Below, piece by piece: positions 1-8,475 of a DNA stretch of 64,000 nucleotides. The DNA is from Chromatiaceae bacterium. GTDB taxonomy: Bacteria > Pseudomonadota > Gammaproteobacteria > Chromatiales > Chromatiaceae. A program made the position numbers and the translations under genes. Within the stretch, counting starts at the first letter, position 1. Each line of letters starts with the position of its first letter. The notes beneath the pieces were generated by a model. That model was not told the DNA's origin, did not search any database, and was given only the letters and a program-made list of their open reading frames with translations. The DNA lies in assembly GCA_024235395.1 (NCBI GenBank), contig JACKMK010000003.1, positions 682,001-746,000 of the forward strand, written 5' to 3'.

Positions 1-2
1 AC

Positions 3-842
3 TATCCGACCCAGCTGTACGAAATGCTGGCCGCATTGTCGCCGCGCAACGTCAAGCGCCCGACCGTGGCGGTATTGACGCCGGGGATCTACAACTCGGC
101 CTATTTCGAGCACGCCTACCTGGCGATGGAGATGGGCGCCGAGCTGGTAGAGGGCAGAGATCTGTTCGTCGATGACGACGACTGCGTCTACATGCGAACG
201 GTATCGGGCCCGCAGCGTGTCGATGTGATCTACCGTCGCATCGACGACGAATTCATGGATCCGGAGGCGTTTCGCGAGGATTCGGTCCTGGGCGTGCCCG
301 GCCTGCTGCGTGCGTGGAAGGCACGCAAGGTCGGACTGGCGAACGCCCCGGGCGCGGGCGTCGCCGACGACAAGGTGGTGTATGCCTTTGTTCCCGAGAT
401 CATCCGTTATTACCTCGACGAAGAGCCTGGGATACCCAATGTCCCGACCTATCGCTGCATGTACCCCGACGAGAGGCAATACGTGCTTGATCATCTGGAA
501 GAACTGGTGATCAAGCCGGCCAATGAATCCGGTGGCTACGGCATGCTGATTGGCCCGCGTTCCACCAGGGCCGAGCGCAAGACCTTTGCCGACCTGATCA
601 GCAAGAATCCGCGCAACTACATTGCACAGCCGACGCTGGGCCTGTCGACCGTTCCCACCGTGGTCGGCCAATGTCTCGAGCCGCGGCATGTCGACCTGCG
701 CCCGTTCATTCTCAGCGGTCGCAAGACTTTCGTCACGACCGGCGGACTGACCCGCGTCGCCCTGCGCAAAGGATCTCTGGTGGTCAATTCCTCGCAGGGC
801 GGCGGATCGAAAGACACCTGGATCGTGGATACCGGCAACTGA
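3..842 (+). CDS. Circularly permuted ATP-grasp protein (C-terminal part, 5' end outside window)
   Basis: The reading frame is open to the left edge, so the N-terminus is missing; the first internal Met is at base 24. The remaining 280 or so residues match the C-terminal part of the circularly permuted ATP-grasp family (DUF404/DUF407 type). Visible family-like segments are VAVLTPGIYNSAYFEH, VDVIYRRIDDEF, a conserved LANAPGAGVADDK stretch, VIKPANESGGYGM (nucleotide-binding Lys/Gly loop) and VDLRPFILSG. Members are thought to form peptide or amide bonds using ATP. The gene ends 15 bases before the alpha-E gene, its usual partner, so the two form an operon. The substrate is unknown. The family call is firm; the function is inferred. 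Confidence 0.85.
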   Translation, partial: YPTQLYEMLAALSPRNVKRPTVAVLTPGIYNSAYFEHAYLAMEMGAELVEGRDLFVDDDDCVYMRTVSGPQRVDVIYRRIDDEFMDPEAFREDSVLGVPGLLRAWKARKVGLANAPGAGVADDKVVYAFVPEIIRYYLDEEPGIPNVPTYRCMYPDERQYVLDHLEELVIKPANESGGYGMLIGPRSTRAERKTFADLISKNPRNYIAQPTLGLSTVPTVVGQCLEPRHVDLRPFILSGRKTFVTTGGLTRVALRKGSLVVNSSQGGGSKDTWIVDTGN

Positions 843-857
843 GCGGAGGAGGTCGCC

Positions 858-1808
858 ATGCTGTCACGCGTCGCGGAGAACATTTACTGGCTCGCCCGTT
901 ACGTCGAGCGTGCAGAAAATACGGCGCGCCTGGTCCGGGTCAATTCGCACCTGGTGCTGGACACGCCGAGCGGGATCGCGCCCGGTTGGGAGCCGTTGGT
1001 GGATATCACCGGGCTGCGCCAGCAGTTCGAGACAGTGGAACGCGAACCGAACGAGCGCAATATCGTGCGCTTCCTGATTGGTGACGCGAACAACCACGGC
1101 TCGATACTCTCGTCGCTGGCAGCGGCCCGCGAGAACTGCCGCACCGTACGCGAGGTGTTGCCACGATCATCCTGGGAGAAGCTCAACGAGCTGTATCTGT
1201 TCGCCAAGGAGAATGTGCAGTCCGGCCTGACCAAGAGCGGTCGGGACGATTTTCTCGACGGGATCATCAGCGGCTCGCAGCAGATCGTCGGCCTGCTCGG
1301 GTCGGTGATGTATCGCGACGAGGCCTGGCACTTCGCCCGCATCGGTCGCAACCTGGAGCGCGCCGATATGACCACGCGCATCATCGATGTGCGCTCGACT
1401 GACCTGTTTCCGGATGACATGCTCGAGTCTCGTTCGCTTGACACCCTGCAGTGGATCAGCGTGTTGCGATCGATGTCGGGTTATCAGACCTACCGACGGC
1501 ATGTGGCGATCAGGGTCAGCCGCGCGGACGTGCTCGATTTCCTGTTTCACAATCCGCTGTTTCCGCGTTCGTTCCTGCACTGCGTCGATGCGGTCGACGA
1601 AAGCGTCGAGCGTCTGGACAATGCCGAGGCGGTGCTGCGCGACGTGCGCGCGGTCAAGCGCCAGCTCAAGCTGACGAATGTCGCGGAAATGACCCAGGCA
1701 TCGCTGCACGAATTCATCGACGAGCTGCAGATCGGCATCATGCGGCTGCACAAAACGCTGGCCAAATCGTATTTTCCGCCGCCACTGCAGCTCGACGAGA
1801 CCGCTTGA
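858..1808 (+). CDS. Alpha-E domain protein (DUF403)
   Basis: A 316-residue protein with the signature start MLSRVAENIYWLARYVERAE of the alpha-E (DUF403) family, an all-helical domain. A strong ribosome site (GGAGGAGG) lies just upstream of the ATG at 858. It follows the ATP-grasp gene directly; these two genes often occur together, frequently with a transglutaminase-like protease gene, which is not in the window and could lie upstream of it. The family is proposed to take part in a peptide-tagging or peptide-synthesis pathway, but no biochemical role is established to my knowledge. Length is normal for the family. Confidence 0.88.
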   Translation: MLSRVAENIYWLARYVERAENTARLVRVNSHLVLDTPSGIAPGWEPLVDITGLRQQFETVEREPNERNIVRFLIGDANNHGSILSSLAAARENCRTVREVLPRSSWEKLNELYLFAKENVQSGLTKSGRDDFLDGIISGSQQIVGLLGSVMYRDEAWHFARIGRNLERADMTTRIIDVRSTDLFPDDMLESRSLDTLQWISVLRSMSGYQTYRRHVAIRVSRADVLDFLFHNPLFPRSFLHCVDAVDESVERLDNAEAVLRDVRAVKRQLKLTNVAEMTQASLHEFIDELQIGIMRLHKTLAKSYFPPPLQLDETA

Positions 1809-1856
1809 GGGATGCCCGTCTCCGGCCGTTCGCCGCGGCAGCTCCGGCAGGCGGCC

Positions 1857-2222
1857 TCAGAAGATCTTGACCAGCGATAGCTCGGTCGCCAACGGGAGGT
1901 CGCAGGCGTTGCACGATTGCAACACCATCTGTGCACGGGTCGGCGACGTGAACGTCAGCGTGAATACCGCCTGGGTGCCGTCCGGCGACAGCAGCGTACG
2001 CATCTGCGCCTGCGTGCCGGTGCCGATGCTGCCGACGAAGGCATCCCATCCGTCCATCGCGGCATAGACGCCGACCAACAGCAGCGTGCCGCCATTCTGG
2101 GTTACCAGGTAGTAGTCGCTTGTGGATTGATCGTCGAATATCCAGACGCCGTCATAGTCGCCGGCAATGGCCGGGGCCGTCATGGACATCGCGAGTGCCA
2201 GGGGGGCGAGTCTGCGGAACAT
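1857..2222 (-). CDS. Small secreted protein, function unknown
   Basis: A 121-residue protein. The ATG at 2222 was preferred over longer upstream starts because a good ribosome site (GGGAGGTCACC) precedes it and because a signal peptide follows at once: residues 1-20, MFRRLAPLALAMSMTAPAIA, with a probable cut before GDYDG. The mature part is beta-rich and begins YDGVWIFDDQSTSDYYLV, resembling lipocalin-like or 'Gly-Val-Trp' single-domain periplasmic proteins. Two Cys (104 and 107, CNAC) sit close together. It is convergent with the alpha-E gene and follows holA on the same strand. I do not recognise a named family. Confidence 0.6.
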   Translation of the reverse strand: MFRRLAPLALAMSMTAPAIAGDYDGVWIFDDQSTSDYYLVTQNGGTLLLVGVYAAMDGWDAFVGSIGTGTQAQMRTLLSPDGTQAVFTLTFTSPTRAQMVLQSCNACDLPLATELSLVKIF

Positions 2223-2290
2223 GGTGACCTCCCGGGTCGGTGGATGAAGCGCCCTTGTATCTGCGGAGCGCCGGCGCGGCCTCGGCGCGA

Positions 2291-3325
2291 TCAGCGCGCG
2301 GCAGTCAGTCCTTCCGGCGGGCGCTGTCCGCAGACGACGAGCACCAGCTGTTCCAATAGTAGCCAGGGATCCGTCCGGTGTTGCCCCTTGATCGCCGCGT
2401 CGATCAGGTGACAACGGTCGAGCAGCGCCAGCCATTGTGCGGTGCGCAACCGGCCGAGCGCCTGGCGGACCAGGTTTGACCGGCTGCTGAACACGCGTGC
2501 GCGCTGCAATGCCGTATCGATCGCGACCCCGCGCGCAGTATCCGCGGTGATCTGTGCGAGGCTGTGTACCTCGCGGTGCAGTGCCCAGAGCACGACGGGC
2601 GCGGCCGTACCTTCGCTGCGCAGGCCGTCGAGGATGTGCAGGCAGCGTTCCGCCTCGCCCCGTAACGTACTGTCGACCAGTTCGAACACGTCGAAACGGG
2701 CACTGTCGGTCACTGCGGCGGTGAGCTGCGTAGCGTCCAGGGGGCCGGGGCCGTGCAGCAACAGCAGCTTTTCGATCTCCTGTCGCGCGGCGAGCAGGTT
2801 GCCCTCGGTGCGCTCGGCCAGCAGGCTGACCGCTTCACCGGTCGGCAGGATTCCGGCCGCGCGCAGGCGCTGTTCGATCCACATCGGCAGGCGCCGCGCC
2901 TCGATCGGCCAGACGCTGACGACGACGCCCGCGGTTTCGAGCGCCTGGAACCACTTGGCCTGCTGTTGCTGGCGGTCGAGTTTCGGCAACGAGACCAGCA
3001 GCAGCGTATCCGTCGGTGGGTTCTCGCAGTAGGCCAGCAACGCCTTGCTTCCCTCGCTGCCCGGTTTGCCGCCGGGGATGCGCAGGTCGATGACCTTCTT
3101 TTCGGCGAACAGCGAGAATGCCGCCGCCTCGGCGTTCAGCTGTTGCCAGTCGAACCCGCTGCCGACGTCCATCACGGTGCGGGTCGTAAAGCCGGCGCGG
3201 GTCGCCGCGGCGCGTACCGCGTCGCAGCACTCTCCGTGTTGCAGCGGTTCGTCGCCGCTGATCAGGTAGATCGGCGCGAGTGTGCCGGCGAGATGAGCGG
3301 CGAGCTTGTCCCCCGACAGTCGCAC
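2291..3325 (-). CDS. holA: DNA polymerase III subunit delta
   Basis: A 344-residue protein matching HolA, the clamp-loader subunit that opens the beta sliding clamp. The N-terminal motif YLISGDEPL is typical of the family, followed by the AAA+-like fold without a functional Walker A, and the C-terminal collar domain (ALGRLRTAQWLALLDRCHLIDAAIKG region). It lies directly downstream of lptE, the same leuS-lptE-holA order as in Escherichia coli. nadD, which follows in E. coli, is absent here; a secreted-protein gene follows instead. Confidence 0.93.
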   Translation of the reverse strand: MRLSGDKLAAHLAGTLAPIYLISGDEPLQHGECCDAVRAAATRAGFTTRTVMDVGSGFDWQQLNAEAAAFSLFAEKKVIDLRIPGGKPGSEGSKALLAYCENPPTDTLLLVSLPKLDRQQQQAKWFQALETAGVVVSVWPIEARRLPMWIEQRLRAAGILPTGEAVSLLAERTEGNLLAARQEIEKLLLLHGPGPLDATQLTAAVTDSARFDVFELVDSTLRGEAERCLHILDGLRSEGTAAPVVLWALHREVHSLAQITADTARGVAIDTALQRARVFSSRSNLVRQALGRLRTAQWLALLDRCHLIDAAIKGQHRTDPWLLLEQLVLVVCGQRPPEGLTAAR

Positions 3326-3334
3326 GGTCAGCGG

Positions 3335-3844
3335 TCAGCGCGCCGCCGCGGCGCGTCGCAGGATGCGTGTCACCAGCTCACTGAGCATGTCCTGGCGCTG
3401 CAGTTCCGATTCCCGCGCACTGCCCAGCACCGAGGTGGGCGGTCGATACTGGATGCGCACGACGCGTTCGGTTGTGGCAGGCAACCACTCGTCGCCGTCG
3501 TGGCCGCGCAGTGTGAACACGACGATTTCCTCGAGCTCGTACTCGACCGCCTTGTTGCGGCTGTCGACCGACAAGACACGCGCGTCGCGCTCCCAGGCGT
3601 TGATGACCAACGAAGCCTGCGCGGCCGCGGCACTGTCGGCCAGTGCGATGCCTGCCGCATCCATCTGCCGGCGCAATTCGCGGTGCAGATCGGTGATCGG
3701 GCTGATGCCGCTGATATACAGCGGGTCGGGTACCCCGTTGGTACCCGCCTGGCCGCGCAACTGGAAGCCGCACCCGCTTGTGGCGAGTAACAGGCCCAGC
3801 GCGAACAGTCCATAGATCTGCCTGGCAATACGATAACGTTTCAT
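3335..3844 (-). CDS. lptE: LPS-assembly lipoprotein LptE
   Basis: A 169-residue lipoprotein that plugs and assembles the LptD outer-membrane channel. The N-terminus is a lipoprotein signal with the lipidated Cys at residue 25 (LLLATSGC, a slightly atypical lipobox with Thr at -3), followed by GFQLRG, the family's conserved mature start. The ATG at 3844 is the natural start. The gene sits between leuS and holA as in E. coli; the stop of leuS is about ten bases upstream, so transcription is probably shared. Confidence 0.9.
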   Translation of the reverse strand: MKRYRIARQIYGLFALGLLLATSGCGFQLRGQAGTNGVPDPLYISGISPITDLHRELRRQMDAAGIALADSAAAAQASLVINAWERDARVLSVDSRNKAVEYELEEIVVFTLRGHDGDEWLPATTERVVRIQYRPPTSVLGSARESELQRQDMLSELVTRILRRAAAAR

Positions 3845-3854
3845 CGGTCTTGCC

Positions 3855-6404
3855 TCAGTTGGCCACGACGTTGACCAGCTTTCTTGGCACCACGATGACC
3901 TTGCGCACCGTCAGCCCCTCTGTGAAGCGTCTGGCGTTTTCGTTGTCGCGGGCGGCCTGCTCGACGGTCGCTTTGCCGGCGTCCGCCGCGACCTGGATCC
4001 TGCCGCGCATCTTGCCGTTGACCTGAACCACGTATTCCACGGTATCGCATACCAGGGCCGATTCGTCGACCTGCGGCCAGCCAGCGTGCTGGATGTCGTC
4101 ACCGTAACCGAGTTCACGCCACATCGCATGGGTGACATGCGGTGCGATCGGCGCCAGCAGCCGCAACACGATGCCCATGCCCTCGCGCAGGGCGGCGACG
4201 GCCGCGGGCGAGTCGTCGAGCTTGTTGAGCGCGTTCACCATGGTCATACAGGCCGACACCACGGTGTTGTACTGCTGGCGCTCGTAGTCAAACAGCGCCT
4301 TTTGCAGCGCCGCATGCACCTCGCGCCGCGTATCGGCGCAATCGGCCGCGTTGCCCGGTGTAATCGCGGCGAGGCCGGCGAGGCGCGTGCCCAGCGCCCA
4401 CACACGCTTGAGGAAGCGATGCGCACCTTCGACACCTTCGTCCGACCACTCCAGCGACTGCTCGGGCGGGGCGGTGAACATGGTGTACAGGCGCACAGTA
4501 TCGGCGCCGTACCGATCGATCAGGCTCTGCGGGTCGACGCCGTTGTTCTTCGACTTCGACATCTTTTCCACGCCACCGGGGACGACCGGCCGGCCGTCGG
4601 CCTTCGCGATGGCGCGCACCACGCGACCCTTGTCATCGCGCTCGACCTCGATATCAGCCGGATTGAACCACTCTTTTGAACCGTCGGGGTTGCTGCGGTA
4701 ATAGGTCTCGGCGATCACCATGCCCTGCGTCAGCAGGCGGGTGAACGGCTCGTCACAGTCGACCAGGCCCTCGTCACGCATCAGTTTGTTGAAGAAGCGC
4801 GCATACAGCAGGTGCAGGATCGCGTGCTCGATGCCGCCGACATACTGGTCCACCGGGAGCCAGTACCTGGCCCGTTCGTCGAGCATCTGCGTGTCGGCGT
4901 CCGGGCAGCAGTAGCGTGCGTAGTACCAGCTCGATTCGAAGAACGTGTCGAAGGTGTCGGTCTCGCGCTGGTCGCCATGGCCCAGATCGTAGAACGAGGG
5001 CATTTTCTTCAACGGTGAACCCGAGCCGTCGACCACGACATCTTCGGGAAGCCGCACCGGAAACTCAGTGGCCGCCTCGACTGTGCCGTCGGCCTTGCGG
5101 ATCACCGGTATCGGGCAGCCCCAGTAGCGCTGACGCGAAACCCCCCAGTCACGCAGGCGGAAATTGATCTGCTGCCTGCCCTTGTGGTGTTTTTCGAGCC
5201 AGGCGGCTATCGCATCAAACGCGGCTTCCGAGGTGAGCCCGTCGAAAGGCGCGGAATTAGCCAGCACACCCCTGTCGACAAAGGCGGCGTGTTCGATGCT
5301 GCAGGCATGGCCGCTGCGGTCGAAAATGACCTGCTTTTTCGCAATGCCGTATTTTTCCGCGAATTCCCAGTCGCGCTGGTCATGGGCCGGCACCGCCATG
5401 ACGGCGCCGGTGCCGTAGCCCATCAGTACGAAGTTGGCGGCATAGATCGGCACACGGTCTCCGCTGACGGGGTGCACGGCATTGATGCCGAGCGCCATGC
5501 CGCGTTTTTCCATGGTCTCCAGTTCCGCCTCGCTGATGCCACCCTGTCTGCACTGGTTGATGAACCCGGCAAGACGCTGATCGGTTTCGGCCGCCCGCAG
5601 TGCCAGCGGGTGCTCGGCGGCGACGGCGACGTAGGTGACGCCCATCAGCGTATCCGGCCGCGTGGTGTAGATCTCAAGTGCCTCGTCGGAACCCTCGATG
5701 CCAAACCTCATTTGCACGCCCAGTGAGCGGCCGATCCAGTTGCGCTGCATGGTTGCGACTTGTTCCGGCCAGCCGGGCAGACGGTCGAGATCGTCGAGCA
5801 GTTCCTGGGCATAGGCCGTGATGCGGATGAACCACTGCTCGATGTCGCGCTTTTCGACAGCCGCTCCGGAGCGCCAGCCTTTGCCGTCGATCACCTGTTC
5901 GTTGGCCAGGACTGTCTGGTCGACCGGATCCCAGTTGACCGTGGCCGTCTTGCGGTATGCCAGACCCTTGTCGATCAGACGGGTGAACAGCCACTGCTCC
6001 CAGCGGTAGTAGTCCGGACTGCAGGTGGCGAGTTCGCGGTCCCAGTCATAGCCGAATCCCAGCCGTTGCAGCTGTCCCTTCATGTACGCGATGTTGGCGT
6101 AGGTCCATTCCGCCGGCGGTTTGCCGTGCTTGATCGCGGCGTTTTCCGCGGGCAGGCCGAAGGCATCCCAGCCCATGGGCTGCAGGACATTCTTTCCCAA
6201 CTGACGCTGGTAGCGCGAGATCACGTCACCGATCGTATAGTTGCGCACATGCCCCATGTGCAGCTTGCCGCTGGGGTAGGGAAACATCGACAGGCAGTAG
6301 AATTTCTCTTTGTCAGGGTCTTCGATGGCCCTGAAAGAGGCACTTTCTTCCCAGAAGCGCTGTGCGTCGTTCTCGATCTGTTCTGGATTGTACTGCGGGT
6401 CCAT
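3855..6404 (-). CDS. leuS: Leucyl-tRNA synthetase
   Basis: An 849-residue class I aminoacyl-tRNA synthetase that charges tRNA-Leu. The HIGH signature is HMGH at residues 49-52 (within FPYPSGKLHMGHVRNYTIGD) and the KMSKS loop lies near residue 612 (EKMSKSKNNGVDP). The CP1 editing insert is present, with the TTRPDTLMGVTYVA segment. Length and motif spacing are normal, so the gene looks intact. It is first in the leuS-lptE-holA operon on the minus strand; its upstream region is shared with the divergent hemerythrin-like gene. Confidence 0.97.
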   Translation of the reverse strand: MDPQYNPEQIENDAQRFWEESASFRAIEDPDKEKFYCLSMFPYPSGKLHMGHVRNYTIGDVISRYQRQLGKNVLQPMGWDAFGLPAENAAIKHGKPPAEWTYANIAYMKGQLQRLGFGYDWDRELATCSPDYYRWEQWLFTRLIDKGLAYRKTATVNWDPVDQTVLANEQVIDGKGWRSGAAVEKRDIEQWFIRITAYAQELLDDLDRLPGWPEQVATMQRNWIGRSLGVQMRFGIEGSDEALEIYTTRPDTLMGVTYVAVAAEHPLALRAAETDQRLAGFINQCRQGGISEAELETMEKRGMALGINAVHPVSGDRVPIYAANFVLMGYGTGAVMAVPAHDQRDWEFAEKYGIAKKQVIFDRSGHACSIEHAAFVDRGVLANSAPFDGLTSEAAFDAIAAWLEKHHKGRQQINFRLRDWGVSRQRYWGCPIPVIRKADGTVEAATEFPVRLPEDVVVDGSGSPLKKMPSFYDLGHGDQRETDTFDTFFESSWYYARYCCPDADTQMLDERARYWLPVDQYVGGIEHAILHLLYARFFNKLMRDEGLVDCDEPFTRLLTQGMVIAETYYRSNPDGSKEWFNPADIEVERDDKGRVVRAIAKADGRPVVPGGVEKMSKSKNNGVDPQSLIDRYGADTVRLYTMFTAPPEQSLEWSDEGVEGAHRFLKRVWALGTRLAGLAAITPGNAADCADTRREVHAALQKALFDYERQQYNTVVSACMTMVNALNKLDDSPAAVAALREGMGIVLRLLAPIAPHVTHAMWRELGYGDDIQHAGWPQVDESALVCDTVEYVVQVNGKMRGRIQVAADAGKATVEQAARDNENARRFTEGLTVRKVIVVPRKLVNVVAN

Positions 6405-6549
6405 GGGCTAAGGTGTTCATCAAACGGCAAGGAAATCCGGCAAGGATACCGCAGCCCGGGGAACGGCGCGATTAATGCGATGTTTGTTGCGCTGGATTAA
6501 ATTTTCCGCAGTTTGACGATTGCTGTGGACCGGACGGGTTGGGGATAGT

Positions 6550-6574
6550 ATGCGAACGGAACTTCCGTCCGTAT
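6550..6574. promoter_or_regulatory. 25-bp imperfect palindrome upstream of the hemerythrin-like gene
   Basis: Two 12-base arms around a single central C, with 10 of 12 positions complementary and a perfect inner core ACGGAA-C-TTCCGT. It lies 53 bases upstream of the start at 6627, in the leuS/hemerythrin divergent spacer. It could be an operator for a dimeric regulator; no regulator gene is adjacent. It is not followed by a T-run, so a terminator is unlikely. Confidence 0.4.
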
Positions 6575-6626
6575 GGAAGCAATTACAATCACCGCCGCAA
6601 TCGCGGATGGAGAAGGAGGGGCGCTG

Positions 6627-7073
6627 ATGGTCAGCTATCAGGAACTGCATCAGCAGAATCACAAAATCACCGAACTCACGAATATCCTGCAGCATTTGCT
6701 CGGGGATCGCCTGCTGTGCGACTCCGAAGTCACGTGCAGCCTGTTCTTCGAGTACGTCAACGCCGTGAAAGATCACCTTGCGGTGACCGACAGCGCCATG
6801 TACTCGAAACTTCTGGGTGCCGGTGATCAGAAGATGAACAATCTGGCGAACCGCTTCATGGGCGGGTCGCGCGAGATCAACCGTATTTTTTCCGCCTACT
6901 TGAAGCGCTGGTGCAAACTGCGCGCCAAACAGCTGGTGATCCGCGAGTACGACGCGTTCATGCGCGATACCCAGGAGATGTTCGACATGGTGCTGGACCG
7001 CATCCAGAACGAGACGGAACATCTGTACCCGGCGGTTCGCAAGGTCACGGGCGACGTACGCGAGGTCGCCTGA
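6627..7073 (+). CDS. Hemerythrin-like (HHE) domain protein
   Basis: A 148-residue helical protein. The ATG at 6627 was chosen because an excellent ribosome site (AAGGAGGG, six-base spacing) precedes it; an in-frame ATG at 6573 has none. Features resembling the HHE cation-binding domain are LHQQNHKITELTNIL (helix 1 His), FFEYVNAVKDHLAVTDSAMY (helix 2 His followed by acidic residues) and NETEHLYPAV (the H-x-x-P end motif). Such proteins bind a di-iron centre and sense or carry O2 or NO. Some canonical ligands seem replaced (Asp for Glu after the helix-2 His), so metal binding is uncertain. It is divergent from leuS. Confidence 0.55.
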   Translation: MVSYQELHQQNHKITELTNILQHLLGDRLLCDSEVTCSLFFEYVNAVKDHLAVTDSAMYSKLLGAGDQKMNNLANRFMGGSREINRIFSAYLKRWCKLRAKQLVIREYDAFMRDTQEMFDMVLDRIQNETEHLYPAVRKVTGDVREVA

Positions 7074-7160
7074 TACCGTGCAAGCCAGCGGGGTGGTCTT
7101 CCGCGGTACGAGGTCGCGCTACAATGCCCGGGATCCAATCTGCTCAATGGATAGACCCGT

Positions 7161-7687
7161 ATGAGTGAACAGCGCAAAGACCCTGTCGATCGGCTGGTGG
7201 CGGCTTACGAGTCCATGCTGCAGCGGGTCCACGAGGCCACCGATGTCGCGGAAAAAAGACCGTGCCGTGGCTGCGCGAGGCCTTGGCCAATGCGCGCGAA
7301 AAGGCCGTGCAGCTCGAAGAATTGACACGCGAGGAGGCCGACAAGGTTTCGCGCTACGTCGAACGCGACCTGCACGAGGCGGCCAGCTTCATTGCCGACA
7401 CCGGGCAGGAATTCCGTGATTGGCTGACGTTCGACTGGCGCCTGATGCAGAACCGCATGCTGGATATGTTCGCCGGGATGGCCGACCAGACCAGCCAGGC
7501 GCTGCGAGGGTTTGCCGAGCAGGCCCGTCAGGCGAGCCAGTACCACACGGGTGAGATCACCGCTCCGGGTGTGCTCGAGTGCACTGGATGCGGTGAGACC
7601 CTGCACTTCGAAAAGACCGGTCGCATTCCGCCTTGCCCGAAGTGCAATGCGACGACCTTCCAGCGCAAGACGGGTAGCGACGCCTGA
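7161..7687 (+). CDS. Zinc-ribbon protein (DUF1451-like), apparent single-base frameshift at 7252-7257
   Basis: The product fits the DUF1451-type zinc-ribbon family: an N-terminal amphipathic helical region (YESMLQRVHEATDVAE, then VPWLREALANAREKAVQLEELT) and a C-terminal four-Cys ribbon (LECTGCGETL and IPPCPKCNATTF). The family's start MSEQRKDPVDRLVAAYE is encoded from the ATG at 7161, but the rest lies in another frame from about 7256. The frames meet at GAAAAAAG; one more A would give E-K-K-T-V-P-W without interruption. It is therefore either a real one-base loss, a sequence error, or a slippage site. A GTG at 7262 could start a shorter product. A TACAAT -10-like element at 7120-7125 may be its promoter. 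Confidence 0.65.
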
Positions 7688-7708
7688 TCGGCGTCTGCGC
7701 CGCCGGGA

Positions 7709-8475
7709 CTAGGATGTCGCCAGGGGCGCGGCCAGGCGTGTCATGCGTTTTGCCATCGATGTGAAATCGATGCCCCACCGCCGCCCGAGATCGCGCAGCC
7801 GGTTGTCCCCGGGATTGCCGGCGTCCCACCATTGAATGCCAGAACCAGCAGGTTGTCGTGGTCCGGGTCAGCCAACAGCAGTGTTTCGTTGTCGAAGACG
7901 CGGCGGATCCTCAGCAGTGCCTCGCTGGCCGCGTCGCTCGCATCGACGATCAGGTTCAACGTCAGGGTACCTTGCTCGTTCAGGTGCTCGCGGCACCCGG
8001 TCAGGAACTCGCGGCCGGTCAGCCAGTCGGGCGTTGCCTGGTTCTCCTCCAGGTCGACCAGGATGTAGTCGTAGCGCGCCGCGCTGTGCACCAGGTGTTC
8101 GCGTACGTCTTCGACCAGCAGCCGCCAGTTGCTGGTCGGCGGTGGAAAATCGAAGTATTCGCGCGCCAGACGGGCCACGGTCGGTGAGAGTTCCACTGCA
8201 TCGCCGGTGACCTCGGGTGCGCGGGCATGCAGCCAGCGAGCAATCGCACCGCCGCCGCAGCCGGCCAACATCACGTTGTGCAGCGGCGCGTCGAACATCA
8301 AGTGCGCCAGCATGGCGCGGTTTACCGGGTTCGGCAGGACAGCCGCATCGTGCAGGTGGATCTCCGACTGCAGGATGACATCGTCGAACCAGAGGCTGCG
8401 GCAGTCTCCCTCGTCCCAGATCTCCAGGTGCGTATCGTCGTGCTCTTCGCGGTAGATGCAGCGGGCCCGCTTCAT
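7709..8475 (-). CDS. Spermidine synthase-like SAM-dependent methyltransferase, apparent frameshift near 7832-7836
   Basis: Begins MKRARCIYREEHDDTHLEIWDEG and contains a glycine-rich SAM-binding loop (VMLAGCGGGAIARWLHARAP), VELSPTVARLAREYF and YDYILVDLEENQATPDWL, as in spermidine-synthase-fold proteins that do not necessarily make polyamines. The start ATG overlaps the mgtE stop (ATGA), implying translational coupling. The unbroken frame ends at 7741 in a glycine/serine tail unlike the family. Shifting frame near 7832-7836 gives a convincing C-terminus (WWDAGNPGDNRLRDLGRR then WGIDFTSMAKRMTRL) ending at 7709. One missing G in the plus-strand string ACCATTGAATG would explain this. The end coordinate assumes that reading. 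Confidence 0.65.

Noticed and set aside
7252..7258. AAAAAAG as a programmed -1 frameshift site
   Set aside because: The classical site needs AAA and AAG as zero-frame codons. Here the upstream frame reads GAA AAA AGA, so the heptamer is out of phase. Simple slippage or an indel is more likely.
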